NCBI RefSeq assembly: GCF_008369105.1 | Contig: NZ_VINQ01000001.1 | Location: forward strand, 1-64,000 | Length of the DNA stretch: 64,000 bases | Direction of reading: 5' to 3' | Origin: Aquicoccus porphyridii | Lineage (GTDB): Bacteria > Pseudomonadota > Alphaproteobacteria > Rhodobacterales > Rhodobacteraceae | In this document: positions 34,323 to 43,690 of the stretch, piece by piece | Numbering within the stretch: the first letter of the stretch is position 1 | Layout: every line of letters starts with the position of its first letter | Made by a program: the position numbers and the translations under genes | The notes under the pieces: generated by a model | The model's database searches: none | Seen by the model: the letters and a program-made list of their open reading frames with translations, nothing else | Told to the model about the DNA's origin: nothing

Positions 34323-35972
34323 TCAGTCCTCGTCGGTGTCCTTCAGGCGGCTTTCGACCAGCATGCCCTCTTCGTCGAGGATCGGATAGGCCACCGAGAC
34401 CAGATGCGCGCCCACACGCTTGAGATCGCGCAGCATGTCGAGATGCAGCGACGAGGTTTGCAGGCTTTCGGGATGTCCCTTGCGCAGGCGCCGGAAATGG
34501 CGCTCGGCGGAATGGCGCTCCATCTGGCGGATGCGCACCTTGGTCTCGATCAACTGCCGGGCCAGCCGTTCGTCGCGGCTCATGAATATGGTCTGCGCGA
34601 TCTGCATCGTGTCGAGCGTCATCAGGAACAGCGAATCGAGTTCGCGATAGCCTTCCTCGGAAAACCGCAGGGCCAGCTTGACCTTGCGGTCGACCTGCAC
34701 GGCGAGACCCTTTTCGATGATGTCGCCGGCATGTTCGAGGTTGATGATATAGTCGAGCACGGTGATGGTGCGGCGCTTGTCGCGCTTGGAGGCGCCGGGC
34801 CCCATGCGCGAGAGGTAGAGCTTGACCTCCTGTTGCAGGCGGTCGACCCGCTCTTCCAGCCTGGTGACCTCGGCCAGCGGTTCAGGGTCGTTGTCGCGAA
34901 AGGCGGTCATGATCAGCCGCATCATCCGCTCGACCGTATCACCGAGCGCCAGCGCCTCGCGGCTCGCCCCCGCGAGCGCCAGTTCCGGGCGGTCGAGCGC
35001 CGTCTCGTCAAGCCAGCGCGGCCCGTCGCCCGCCATGGCCTGCGGATCGGGCAGGGCCAGCACCAGCGCCCGGGCGATCAGCCCCGCAAACGGCCAGATC
35101 AGCACGGCGAGCGCGATGTTGAAGGCCAGGTGCGCCGCGATCGGCAGCCCGGCGGGCACCAGCGCCCAGCCGTCGAGCGCGGGGCCGATCAGCCCGGCCA
35201 GGGGCAGCGCGACGAGACAGCCGATCCCGCGCACCAGAAGGTTGCCCTGCGTCACCCGCCGCGCGGCCGGTGGTGCCGAAAGCGTGGCGAGGACCGGCGG
35301 CACCGCGCCGCCGAAATTGGCGCCCAGCACCAGAACCACGGCGAGCGCCGGGTCAAGGCCCCCGGCGGCCCCCAGAGACAGCACCAGCATCACGACCGCC
35401 AGCGACGAGGAAAACAGCACCGCCAGCGCCGCGGCCACCGCAAAGCCCACCAGCCAGGCATTGCCCAGCAGCCCGAGGAACGCCACCAGCGCCGGAGAGT
35501 CGCGCAGCGGCGCCGTGGCCTCTCCCAGCAGGGCCAGCGACAGAAGGACGAGGCCAATGCCGATCAGCGCCTGGCCGGGGCCGGCCACGGCCGGGCGCGC
35601 CTGCCGCCGCAGCACGTAGCCCAGCAACAGCAGCAGCGGCGACAGGGCCTCGATCCCGGCGGTCACGATCCAGGCCGTGAGCGCGGTGCCGAGGTTGGCG
35701 CCGAGCAGCACCACCTGCGCGCGCCCCGGGCGGATCATGCCGCGCTCGACGAAATCCGAGGTCATCAGCGCCGTCGCGGTCGAGGATTGCAACCCGAGCG
35801 TCGCAACCAGCCCGGAGACAAAGGCGCGCGGCGAGGTTCGGGTGCCCTGGCCGAGCGCCAGTTTCAGGCGCAGCCCGAAGGCTTCGGTCACACCGTCCCG
35901 CACCAGCCGCAACCCGAAAAGGAGCAGCGCCACCGCACCGCCGATCGCGATCAGGATTGCCAGAGACTGCAC
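34323..35972 (-). CDS. Na/Pi cotransporter family protein with PhoU-like C-terminus
   Basis: The roughly 549-residue protein has the duplicated Na/Pi cotransporter domain (LLFGLRLVRDGVTEAFGLRLKLALG, GLQSSTATALMTSDFV, LGANLGTALTAWIV repeated as LGANFGGAVPPVL) with eight or so membrane segments up to about residue 320. A cytosolic PhoU-like helical domain follows. It would import phosphate or a similar anion. The start is taken as the GTG at 35970-35972, behind AGGGAGGT; the longer frame starts with TTG at 35990 inside the ribosome-site region. It lies between ftsB and pdhA. Confidence 0.88.
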   Translation of the reverse strand: MQSLAILIAIGGAVALLLFGLRLVRDGVTEAFGLRLKLALGQGTRTSPRAFVSGLVATLGLQSSTATALMTSDFVERGMIRPGRAQVVLLGANLGTALTAWIVTAGIEALSPLLLLLGYVLRRQARPAVAGPGQALIGIGLVLLSLALLGEATAPLRDSPALVAFLGLLGNAWLVGFAVAAALAVLFSSSLAVVMLVLSLGAAGGLDPALAVVLVLGANFGGAVPPVLATLSAPPAARRVTQGNLLVRGIGCLVALPLAGLIGPALDGWALVPAGLPIAAHLAFNIALAVLIWPFAGLIARALVLALPDPQAMAGDGPRWLDETALDRPELALAGASREALALGDTVERMMRLIMTAFRDNDPEPLAEVTRLEERVDRLQQEVKLYLSRMGPGASKRDKRRTITVLDYIINLEHAGDIIEKGLAVQVDRKVKLALRFSEEGYRELDSLFLMTLDTMQIAQTIFMSRDERLARQLIETKVRIRQMERHSAERHFRRLRKGHPESLQTSSLHLDMLRDLKRVGAHLVSVAYPILDEEGMLVESRLKDTDED

Positions 35973-36093
35973 GCATACCTCCCTTTCCAAACCGGCCCGC
36001 GGCTTCGGAGTGTCATATTTATGTTACATTCGGCCCGGGTGGCGGGTGAAGTCAACCACGGTGCCACCCCCGGTGCCCGCGCCGTTCCGCGGG

Positions 36094-36405
36094 TCAGCGG
36101 ATCACGATCTCGTCGGCGCGGATGAAGCCCAGAACGCTGCGCGCCTGTTCATCGAGCAGGTCGAGATCGAGATAGGTGTCCGAAAGCCGCCGGGTCAGGT
36201 TTTCCATCCGCGCGACCTGGGCTTCGAGCGTGGCAAGCCGTTTTTCGAGTTCCGACGCCTCGGCCGTGATCTCGGCCCGGCGGAACAAGCCGTAATCGCC
36301 CTGCACGGCGGCAAAGGTGAAATAGAGCCCGAGAGAAAAGGCCACGGCGAAATAGATCACGCCGCCAAGGGCGGGCCGGTATCCGGTGAGCCTGCGTAGT
36401 GCCAT
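36094..36405 (-). CDS. ftsB: FtsB/DivIC-family septum formation initiator
   Basis: The 103-residue bitopic protein has a short basic cytoplasmic start (MALRRLTGYRP), one membrane helix (about residues 13-32, GGVIYFAVAFSLGLYFTFAA), and a periplasmic coiled coil (AEASELEKRLATLEAQVARMENLTRRL) ending with the conserved DLLDEQARSVLGFIRADEIVI. This matches FtsB of the FtsQLB divisome. Its closeness to eno and pdhA is the usual order in alphaproteobacteria, interrupted here by the transporter gene. Confidence 0.9.
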   Translation of the reverse strand: MALRRLTGYRPALGGVIYFAVAFSLGLYFTFAAVQGDYGLFRRAEITAEASELEKRLATLEAQVARMENLTRRLSDTYLDLDLLDEQARSVLGFIRADEIVIR

Positions 36406-36553
36406 GTCCTGCCTGTCTTTGTTCACTCTGCCCGCCGCCCGGACCATCCTGCCCGTGACGCAAGGAAACAGTGCCACAGGCGATTCGGATTGTGAATCCC
36501 CCTTTTGCGAGACCGGGCGATTTGCGAGGATCGGGGCAAAGGGAGAGACCACA

Positions 36554-38176
36554 ATGACACATTCACCCCCGATCGGAGACCTTGCCACCCACGAGGTGAC
36601 GAACCAGCCGCCCGCCCGCGACATGGCCGACCTTTGGACCTCGGACCCGATCTTGCGCCACTATGCCGGGGCGAACGGCGCCGATCAGGCGGCGCTCTCC
36701 GCCTATGGCGCGCACATGGGCAGCGCCGAGATGCGCGCAGCCGGGCGCGAGGCCAACCGCGTGCCGCCCGAACTGCTGAGCTTCGACCGCGCCGGGCGGC
36801 GGCTTGACGAGGTGAAGTTCCATCCCGCCTATCACGATCTGATGACGGCGGGGTTGCAGGCGGGGTTCTCGGCCGCGCCGTGGGAAGAGGCAACCCCGGC
36901 AGGTCACACCGCCCATGCCGCGATGTGTTACATGACCTCCCAGGTTGAGCCGGGCGTGACCTGCCCGATGGTCATGACCTATGCCGCCGTTCCCGCGCTC
37001 GGGGCCGATCCGGCGCTGGCGGCGGAGTGGGTGCCAAAGCTCACGGCGCGCGATTACGACACCGCCCGCGCGCCCGTCGGCGAGAAACGCGCGGTCACGC
37101 TGGGCATGGCGATGACCGAGAAACAGGGCGGATCGGACGTGCGCGCCAACACCACGCGGGCGGTGCGGTCGGGCGATCACTACCGGCTCAGCGGGCATAA
37201 ATGGTTCTGCTCGGCGCCGATGTCCGACGGGTTCCTGACACTGGCACAGACCGAGGAGGGATTGACCTGTTTCCTCGTGCCGCGCTGGCTCGATGGCGAA
37301 CGCAACCCGATCCACCTGATGCGATTGAAGGACAAGCTCGGCAACCGGGCCAATGCCTCCTCGGAGATCGAGTATCACGATACGCTGGCCTACCGGCTGG
37401 GTGACGAGGGGCAGGGGGTCAAGACCATCATCGAGATGGTGCATCACACGCGGCTTTCGACCTCGGTCGCGCCTGCCGGGCTGATGCGTGGCGCGCTTTC
37501 AGAGGCGAAATACTGGGTCGAGGGGCGCAGCGCCTTTCAACGCCGCCTGATCGACCAGCCGATGATGCGCGCCGTTCTGGCCGATCTGGCGCTCGATCTC
37601 GAGGGCACAACGGCGCTGGCGTTCCGCGTGGCGCGCGCCTTTGACGCGGGCACGCGCGAGGAACGCGCCTTTGCCCGCATCGCCGTGGCGCTGGCCAAGT
37701 TCCTCGGCAACAAGCTGGCCCCCAACGTGATCTACGAGGCGATGGAGTGCCTTGGCGGCATGGGCTATGTCGAGGACACGCCACTGCCGATGCTGTTTCG
37801 CGAAAGCCCGCTCAACTCGATCTGGGAAGGCTCGGGCAACGTGATCTGCCTTGACGTGATGCGCGCGCTGGCCCGCGACGACGCGGCGCGCGAGGCGGTG
37901 ATGGCCGAACTCTCGGGTGTGAGGGGCGAGAACCCGGCCTATGACGCGGCGTTCTCGGCGCATCTCGACCGCTGGCCCGCATTGCCCGACGAGGGCGAGG
38001 CGCGTTGGTTCACCGAGAGCCTGGCATCGCTTCTGACCGCGAACGTCCTGATCCGGCAGGCCCCGGCGGCGGTGGCCGACGGTTACGCCGCGACGCGGCT
38101 GGGCCGCCCGCGCGGGCGGGTTTACGGCGCGGTGACCGGGCTCGATACGCAGGCCATCCTGGAGCGGCTCGGATGA
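36554..38176 (+). CDS. Acyl-CoA dehydrogenase, AidB type
   Basis: The 540-residue flavoprotein begins with THEVTNQPPARDMADLW, the AidB-family opening, and has the acyl-CoA dehydrogenase domains: MAMTEKQGGSDVRANTT (substrate binding), HKWFCSAPMSDGFLTLA, and the C-terminal ECLGGMGYVEDTPLP helix region where isovaleryl/short-chain dehydrogenases hold FAD. AidB proteins act in the adaptive response to alkylation and bind DNA weakly, whereas close relatives are plain acyl-CoA dehydrogenases. No Ada-type genes are present. The ATG at 36554 fits the family start. The following thioesterase overlaps by ATGA, hinting at an acyl-CoA role. Confidence 0.88.
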   Translation: MTHSPPIGDLATHEVTNQPPARDMADLWTSDPILRHYAGANGADQAALSAYGAHMGSAEMRAAGREANRVPPELLSFDRAGRRLDEVKFHPAYHDLMTAGLQAGFSAAPWEEATPAGHTAHAAMCYMTSQVEPGVTCPMVMTYAAVPALGADPALAAEWVPKLTARDYDTARAPVGEKRAVTLGMAMTEKQGGSDVRANTTRAVRSGDHYRLSGHKWFCSAPMSDGFLTLAQTEEGLTCFLVPRWLDGERNPIHLMRLKDKLGNRANASSEIEYHDTLAYRLGDEGQGVKTIIEMVHHTRLSTSVAPAGLMRGALSEAKYWVEGRSAFQRRLIDQPMMRAVLADLALDLEGTTALAFRVARAFDAGTREERAFARIAVALAKFLGNKLAPNVIYEAMECLGGMGYVEDTPLPMLFRESPLNSIWEGSGNVICLDVMRALARDDAAREAVMAELSGVRGENPAYDAAFSAHLDRWPALPDEGEARWFTESLASLLTANVLIRQAPAAVADGYAATRLGRPRGRVYGAVTGLDTQAILERLG

Positions 38177-38622
38177 GCCTCGCAACCTATGGCGATTACG
38201 CCACCCGCACCCGCGAGAGTTTCGCACGCCAGCCCGCGATGCGCATGATGGGGATCTCGATGGACGATATCGCCCCGGGCGAGGTCTGGTTGTCGATGCC
38301 GTTCAACCCCGATTTCACCCAGCAACACGGCTTCATGCATGCCGGCGCGATCATCTCGGGGCTGGATACGGCCGCCGGGTTCGCGGCCTATTCGGTGATG
38401 CCCGAAGAGGCCGGGGTGCTGACGGTGGAACTCAAGACCTCGCTGATGCGCCCCGGCAAGGGGCAGCGGTTCAACTTTCATGCCCGGGTGCTGAAGCCGG
38501 GGCGCACGATCCTCTTTACCGAGGCCGTGGCCACCGCGATCGACGGCGAGAAAGAGCACGAGATTGCCCGGCTGACCGCCACGATGATGGCGGTGCAGGG
38601 GCGCGACGATGTGCAAGGGTAG
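38173..38622 (+). CDS. PaaI-type hotdog thioesterase
   Basis: The 149-residue protein is a hotdog-fold acyl-CoA thioesterase (PaaI/4HBT group): NPDFTQQHGFMHAGAIISGLDTAAGFAAY contains the HGG-like catalytic patch (HGFMHAG), then VLTVELKTSLMRPGKG. It would hydrolyse an aryl- or short acyl-CoA. Its ATG overlaps the stop of the dehydrogenase gene, so the two are coupled. Exact substrate unknown. Confidence 0.88.
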   Translation: MSLATYGDYATRTRESFARQPAMRMMGISMDDIAPGEVWLSMPFNPDFTQQHGFMHAGAIISGLDTAAGFAAYSVMPEEAGVLTVELKTSLMRPGKGQRFNFHARVLKPGRTILFTEAVATAIDGEKEHEIARLTATMMAVQGRDDVQG

Positions 38623-38730
38623 GGTGCGGGCCCGGTGCCGGGTGGGTGTGCCGGGGGATGTGAAGGACCGTTGCGCCGATCCGGCGGGCACGGTATTCCG
38701 GCGCAAAGTTGATGAGAACGGGAGAACCAG

Positions 38731-39672
38731 ATGAGCCGCGCATTCGTATTTCCGGGGCAGGGGGCGCAAACCATCGGCATGGGGCGCGCGCTGGCCGATG
38801 CCTATCCGGCGGCGCGGGCCGTGTTCGACGAGGTGGACGATGCACTGGGCGAGGCGTTGAGCACGTTGATCTGGGAGGGCGAGCAAGACGCCCTGACGCT
38901 GACGCAGAACGCACAGCCCGCGCTGATGGCGACATCGCTGGCGGCGATGCGCGCGCTTGAGGCCGAGGGTGTGAAGATCACGGATGCGGCCTTCGTGGCC
39001 GGTCATTCGCTGGGCGAATATTCGGCGCTGGCCGCCACGGGCGCGCTGAGCGTGGCCGACACCGCGCGGCTCTTGCGGATACGCGGGCAGGCGATGCAGG
39101 CGGCGGTGCCGGTGGGCGTGGGCGCGATGGCGGCCCTTCTGGGGCTCGATCTCGAAACGGTCAAGGCCGTCGCCGAAGAGGCGGCGCAGGGCGAGGTTTG
39201 CCAGGCCGCCAATGACAACGACCCCGCGCAGGTGGTGGTGTCGGGGCACAAGGCGGCGGTCGAACGCGCGGTCGACCTGGCCAAGGGGCGGGGCGCGAAA
39301 CGCGCGGTCCTGCTGCCGGTCAGCGCGCCGTTTCACTGTGCCCTGATGCAGCCCGCGGCGGATGCCATGCAAGAGGCGCTGGCCGGGGTCGAGATCGCCG
39401 CGCCGTCGGTGCCGGTGGTGGCCAATGTCCTCGCCGCACCGGTGAGCGATCCGGGCGAGATCGGCAAGCTGTTGGTGGCGCAGGTCACGGGCGCGGTGCG
39501 CTGGCGCGAGTCGGTGGCCTTCATGGGCGGCGCGGGCGTGCGCGAGATCTGGGAGATCGGCGCAGGCAAGGCGCTCTCCGGCATGATCCGCCGCATCGAC
39601 CGCGAGATCGCCACCCGCCCGGTGGGCACGCCGGACGAAGTCACGGCGGCGGTGGAGAGCCTGAAGGGCTGA
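38731..39672 (+). CDS. fabD: Malonyl-CoA:ACP transacylase
   Basis: The 313-residue enzyme loads malonate onto ACP. It has RAFVFPGQGAQTIGMG, the active-site Ser in AGHSLGEYSALAATGAL, the conserved Gln in ALMATSLAAMRAL context, and the catalytic His in SAPFHCALMQPA. It is the first gene of the fatty-acid-synthesis block with fabG 75 bases downstream. AACGGGAGAACCAG precedes the ATG. Confidence 0.97.
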   Translation: MSRAFVFPGQGAQTIGMGRALADAYPAARAVFDEVDDALGEALSTLIWEGEQDALTLTQNAQPALMATSLAAMRALEAEGVKITDAAFVAGHSLGEYSALAATGALSVADTARLLRIRGQAMQAAVPVGVGAMAALLGLDLETVKAVAEEAAQGEVCQAANDNDPAQVVVSGHKAAVERAVDLAKGRGAKRAVLLPVSAPFHCALMQPAADAMQEALAGVEIAAPSVPVVANVLAAPVSDPGEIGKLLVAQVTGAVRWRESVAFMGGAGVREIWEIGAGKALSGMIRRIDREIATRPVGTPDEVTAAVESLKG

Positions 39673-39746
39673 ACCGGGGCCGGGAAATTGAATTTCTAGT
39701 CATGTTCCTCGCAAGGGAACCTGGCGTTGGGAAGAAGGGATACTGC

Positions 39747-40484
39747 ATGTTCGATCTGACGGGAAAATGCGCGCTGATCACCGGCGCGTCGGGGGGTATC
39801 GGCGGGGCGATTGCCCGGGCGCTGCACGGCGCGGGCGCCACGGTGGGCCTGTCGGGCACGCGCGAGGCGCCGCTTCGCGATCTGGCCGGGGAGTTGGGCG
39901 AGCGGGCGCATGTGCTGCCCTGCAACCTGTCGGATGCGCAAGCGGTCGACGCGCTGCCGAAACAGGCGATCGCGGCGATGGGCGCGGTCGATATCCTGGT
40001 CAACAACGCGGGCATCACCCGCGACCAGATATTCATGCGCATGTCGGACGAGGAATGGCAGTCGGTCATCGACGTGAACCTGACCGCCACGATGCGGCTC
40101 TGCCGGGGCGTGATGCGCCCGATGATGAAGGCGCGCTGGGGCCGGATCGTCAACATCTCGTCCATCGTCGGCGCGACGGGCAACCCGGGCCAGGTCAATT
40201 ATGCCGCCTCCAAGGCGGGCATGGTGGGCATGACCAAATCCATCGCCTACGAGGTGGCCAGCCGCGGCATCACCGCCAACGCGGTCGCGCCCGGTTTCAT
40301 CGCCACCGCCATGACCGAGGGTCTGAGCGACGATCAGAAGGCGGCGATCAACGTCAAGATCCCGGCCGCGCGCATGGGCACGCCGGAGGAGATCGCGGCG
40401 GCGGTGCTCTACCTTGCCAGCCCCGAAGCGGGCTATGTCACCGGCGCGACCCTGCATGTGAATGGCGGCATGGCGATGCTCTGA
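39747..40484 (+). CDS. fabG: 3-oxoacyl-ACP reductase
   Basis: The 245-residue short-chain dehydrogenase has the NADPH loop ALITGASGGIGGAIA, NNAGITRDQIFMRM, the catalytic Ser in IVNISSIVGATGNPGQ, YAASKAGMVGMTKS (Tyr and Lys), and ends GGMAML as FabG proteins do. It performs the first reduction of chain elongation. ATG 39747 with AAGAAGGGA in front is chosen over 39702. A terminator follows (40515-40551), so transcription ends here instead of continuing to acpP. Confidence 0.97.
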   Translation: MFDLTGKCALITGASGGIGGAIARALHGAGATVGLSGTREAPLRDLAGELGERAHVLPCNLSDAQAVDALPKQAIAAMGAVDILVNNAGITRDQIFMRMSDEEWQSVIDVNLTATMRLCRGVMRPMMKARWGRIVNISSIVGATGNPGQVNYAASKAGMVGMTKSIAYEVASRGITANAVAPGFIATAMTEGLSDDQKAAINVKIPAARMGTPEEIAAAVLYLASPEAGYVTGATLHVNGGMAML

Positions 40485-40514
40485 TCCCGGGCGAACTCCC
40501 GGTCGAACCTTGGG

Positions 40515-40551
40515 AAAAGGGCGCGCGGATCGACACCTGCGCGCCTTTTTT
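40515..40551 (+). terminator. Rho-independent terminator after fabG
   Basis: The left arm AAAAGGGCGCGC (40515-40526) pairs with GCGCGCCTTTT (40539-40549) around a 12-base loop, and the T-run extends to 40551. It marks the end of the fabD-fabG transcript. Confidence 0.85.
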
Positions 40552-40661
40552 GCCACCTGCCCGCGGGCCCGTGAAAATAATCATGGGCGACGCGAATCAC
40601 TTGTTGTAGAATCGCAATACAAGAAATCGGCAATGACCCGAATAACACCAGCGAGGCAGGC

Positions 40662-41246
40662 ATGGGACGAAAGGCAGGATTCACCGATCAGTCGGTATTT
40701 GCGGCAATGGCAAGCGGGATCGCGGATGGCGTGATGCCGGGGATCAAGGACATCTCCCGGGCGTCGCGCGTGTCGATCGGCTCGCTCTATCACCGGTTCG
40801 GCTCTTACGAGGGGCTGCTGGCCGAGACATGGGCCTGGTCGGAAGGCGCCTATCTGCGCGGCGTGGTTTCGCATCTGCACAACACGCAGGGCGTTCGGGG
40901 CGGGCTGCGCGCGGCGCTTTACATGCCGCGCTTTGCCCGCAAGGAAACCACCGCCGCCCCGGTCCTGATCAGCGGCCAGCGCGCGGTTCTGCGCCACGCC
41001 GCGCTTGCCCAGGACACGCGCACGCGGGCTTCGGATATCCTCGAGGGGATCGACACGGCATTGACCGGGTTCGCGCAACGCTATGGGCTGCGCCGCGACG
41101 AGGCCGAGCTTGCATTGATCGAATACCCGCGAACCGTGGTCGCGGTGCAACTGGGGCATGGCGGGCTTGACGGTTCGGCGGATGCCTTGGTGCGGGCCGC
41201 CTTCTGGGCCACGATCAACGCGCAGCAACAGCAAAAGGCAGCCTGA
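40662..41246 (+). CDS. TetR-family transcriptional regulator
   Basis: The 194-residue protein has an N-terminal helix-turn-helix (IKDISRASRVSIGSLYHRFGSYEGLLAETWAW), typical of TetR, and a divergent helical ligand domain. The short TetR recognition helix SIGSLYHRF is conserved. CTTGT at 40600-40604 and ACAAG at 40619-40623 form a loose dyad upstream that could be its own operator. The ligand and targets are unknown. Confidence 0.85.
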   Translation: MGRKAGFTDQSVFAAMASGIADGVMPGIKDISRASRVSIGSLYHRFGSYEGLLAETWAWSEGAYLRGVVSHLHNTQGVRGGLRAALYMPRFARKETTAAPVLISGQRAVLRHAALAQDTRTRASDILEGIDTALTGFAQRYGLRRDEAELALIEYPRTVVAVQLGHGGLDGSADALVRAAFWATINAQQQQKAA

Positions 41247-41499
41247 GCCAATTCGACACACGGCCATGACAGGCGCGCGGTCCGTGGCCGCCCATGGCAT
41301 CGGAGCCGACCCGCTCTGGCCTTGAGCCGGGGCCTCTCTCCTTTGCCAGTGACCCCAACTCAAACCCGACCCGTTCTGGCCCCTGCGATCTCCGCAGGTG
41401 CTTCAAATAAATTGGTGCCTCAGGACGAAAAGCTATCGTTTCCAACCGGCAAAAGACTGCGCCAGACTTTGACGAAACGGTCAAGGGAAGGCGCGGCAC

Positions 41500-42468
41500 A
41501 TGCAGGTGGGATTCATCGGTCTGGGCAATGTCGGCGGCAAGCTGGCAGGCAGCGTGCTGCGAAACGGGTATGACCTGTGCGTTTTCGATCTCGACGCGGC
41601 GCGCATGGGCGATTTTGTCGCCCGTGGGGCCAGTGCCGCGCGCGATCCGGCTGACCTGATGCGCCGGTGCGACACCGTCATCACCTGCCTGCCTTCGCCG
41701 GCCGCCTCTGCCGCCGTGGTCGAGGCGATGTTGCCGGAAATCGACGAGACCAAGATCTGGTTGGAAATGTCGACCACCGACGCGACCGAGATCAAGCGGC
41801 TGGCCGGGCTTGTTTCGGCCCGTGGCGGGGTCGCGGTCGAATGCCCGGTTTCGGGCGGGTGCCACCGGGCGGACACCGCCAATATCTCGATCTTCGCGGG
41901 CTGCGATCGCGCCACGTTCGAGCGCGTGTTGCCGCTTCTGACGACCCTCGGGCGACGGGTGCTGCATACCGGGGAGATCGGCACCGCCTCGGTCCTCAAG
42001 GTGATGACCAACTATCTCGCCACCGCCAACCTGCTCACCTGTTGCGAGGCGCTGGTCACGATGAAGGCGGCGGGCATGGACCTGAACACCGCCTACGAGG
42101 CGATGAAGATCAGTTCCGGCACCTCCTTCGTGCACGAGACCGAAAGCCAGGTCATCCTCAACGGATCGCGCGACATTTCGTTCACCATGGACCTCGTGAA
42201 AAAGGATGTGGGCCTGTTCCAGGACATTGCCCAGGAGGCGGGCGTGCCGCTCGAGATCAGCCCGCTCTTGCTGCGCATCTTCGAGGACGGGATCGCGCGC
42301 TATGGCGCGCGGGAATTATCACCCAACATCATTCGCCGCCTCGAAGATGCGACCGGGCTGCAGATCAACGCCCCCGGCTTTCCCGCCGAGATGGTCGACG
42401 ACGAGCCGGAAGAGCCGGGATACGAGGTGATCCCGACCGGCCTGTCAAAGCCGCTTCTGGCGACATGA
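41500..42468 (+). CDS. NAD(P)-dependent beta-hydroxyacid dehydrogenase
   Basis: The 322-residue protein belongs to the 3-hydroxyisobutyrate/6-phosphogluconate dehydrogenase-like family: QVGFIGLGNVGGKLAGSVL (Rossmann), CPVSGGCHRADTANISIFAGC (substrate motif; usual form D-A-P-V-S-G-G), and the catalytic Lys in SVLKVMTNYLATANL. It oxidises a small beta-hydroxyacid. The C-terminus is longer than usual by about 25 residues. A 2OG dioxygenase gene follows 73 bases later in the same direction, so they probably share a pathway. Confidence 0.87.
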   Translation: MQVGFIGLGNVGGKLAGSVLRNGYDLCVFDLDAARMGDFVARGASAARDPADLMRRCDTVITCLPSPAASAAVVEAMLPEIDETKIWLEMSTTDATEIKRLAGLVSARGGVAVECPVSGGCHRADTANISIFAGCDRATFERVLPLLTTLGRRVLHTGEIGTASVLKVMTNYLATANLLTCCEALVTMKAAGMDLNTAYEAMKISSGTSFVHETESQVILNGSRDISFTMDLVKKDVGLFQDIAQEAGVPLEISPLLLRIFEDGIARYGARELSPNIIRRLEDATGLQINAPGFPAEMVDDEPEEPGYEVIPTGLSKPLLAT

Positions 42469-42541
42469 CACGGGGGTGGGGCGGCGACGATGACGCCCCA
42501 TCCCGCAAACCCAAACCCACGAGCAAAAGGAACAATGCAAG

Positions 42542-43690
42542 ATGACGGAACCCTCCGTGGACCTTCGGGAAAATGGCATGGTGGTCGCGCTGCCGGGCGG
42601 CGCGGCCTATTTCAATTACTACTGGCTCAGGGATGCGAGCCTCGACTGTTTCGACCCGCAAACGCTGGAACGCGTGTTCGACTGTTCCGCCCTGCCGACG
42701 CCACCGCGCGCCAGTACGGCCCGGATCGAGGGCGAGATGCTGGTCATCGCGTGGCAGGGAGAGGGGCAGGTGAGCGAGGTTCCGCTCGCCCTGCTGCGCG
42801 AGGTGCAGGAGACGGGGCGCCCGGTCGACCCGGCGGCACTGCCGCGCAAGCTCTGGTATGGCGATCACCTGCCCGAGATCCTGCGCATTTCGCAACAGGC
42901 GGTGCTGACATCCGACGCGGGGCGCGCCACGCTGACCCGTGCGCTGATCGAAGAGGGGATCGCCTTTGTCACCGACATGGCCGGGGATGACGACAGCCTG
43001 CCGCGCCTCGTGAATGCCATCGGACCGATCACCCCGTCGGCAGAGGGGCTGTTCTTTGACGTGCGGGTCGAGATCGCGCCGACCAACCTTGCCTTCACCG
43101 CCGGGCCGCTCGAGATGCACACCGACCTGCCGGGCGAGGAAACCGCCCCGGGCGTGCAGTTCCTGCATTGCATGGCCAACACGGTCGAGGGCGGGCAGTC
43201 GCTCTTTCTCGACGGCGCGGCGGCGGCCATGGCGCTCAAGGCCGAAGACCCCGAGGCGTTCGAGCTGCTGGCGGGGTATGACATCCCGTTCTTCTACCGC
43301 CACGACAACTGGGATTACCGCGCCCATCAACGGGTGATCGAAACCGATGTCGATGGCGCGGTCACGGGCGTCACCATCTCGCAGCATCTTCAGGATTACA
43401 TGGACCTGCCCCAGTCGCTGCTCGATCGCTATTACCCGGCCTTTGTGCGGTTCATCCGCATGATGCAGGAGGATCGCTTCGTCATCCGCTACCGCTCACA
43501 GCCCGGAACCTGCGTGGTGTTCGACAACCACCGCATCGTCCATGGTCGCGAAGGTTACGTGGCCGACAGCGGTCACCGGCACCTGCGCGGCTGCTACACC
43601 GACCGTGGCGCGCTGCGCAGCACCTACCGCGTGCTCGCCCGGCGCGGCTTTACCGGGGCCGCCGCCGAGGGCGACAGGGTGGTGGCGTGA
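42542..43690 (+). CDS. TauD/gamma-butyrobetaine-hydroxylase-like 2-oxoglutarate dioxygenase
   Basis: The 382-residue enzyme has an N-terminal DUF971-like zinc-ribbon region (YFNYYWLRDASLDCFDPQTLERVFD) and a C-terminal TauD-type double-stranded beta helix. Iron ligands are visible as His-x-Asp in EMHTDLPG and the distal His in FDNHRIVHGREGY; the 2-oxoglutarate Arg lies in HLRGCYTDRG. Relatives hydroxylate gamma-butyrobetaine or trimethyllysine in carnitine formation, but the substrate is unproven. The coupled hydroxyacid dehydrogenase suggests breakdown of a hydroxylated quaternary-amine or acid product. Confidence 0.87.
   Translation: MTEPSVDLRENGMVVALPGGAAYFNYYWLRDASLDCFDPQTLERVFDCSALPTPPRASTARIEGEMLVIAWQGEGQVSEVPLALLREVQETGRPVDPAALPRKLWYGDHLPEILRISQQAVLTSDAGRATLTRALIEEGIAFVTDMAGDDDSLPRLVNAIGPITPSAEGLFFDVRVEIAPTNLAFTAGPLEMHTDLPGEETAPGVQFLHCMANTVEGGQSLFLDGAAAAMALKAEDPEAFELLAGYDIPFFYRHDNWDYRAHQRVIETDVDGAVTGVTISQHLQDYMDLPQSLLDRYYPAFVRFIRMMQEDRFVIRYRSQPGTCVVFDNHRIVHGREGYVADSGHRHLRGCYTDRGALRSTYRVLARRGFTGAAAEGDRVVA

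Noticed and set aside
34284-36125. Plus-strand frame of 613 codons rich in Gln and Arg
   Set aside because: Antisense to the Na/Pi cotransporter, composed of low-complexity shadow sequence.
41306-41380. Two similar GACCCG(C/T)TCTGG stretches about 60 bases apart
   Set aside because: Too short and common in GC-rich DNA to claim a repeat; no flanking structure was seen.
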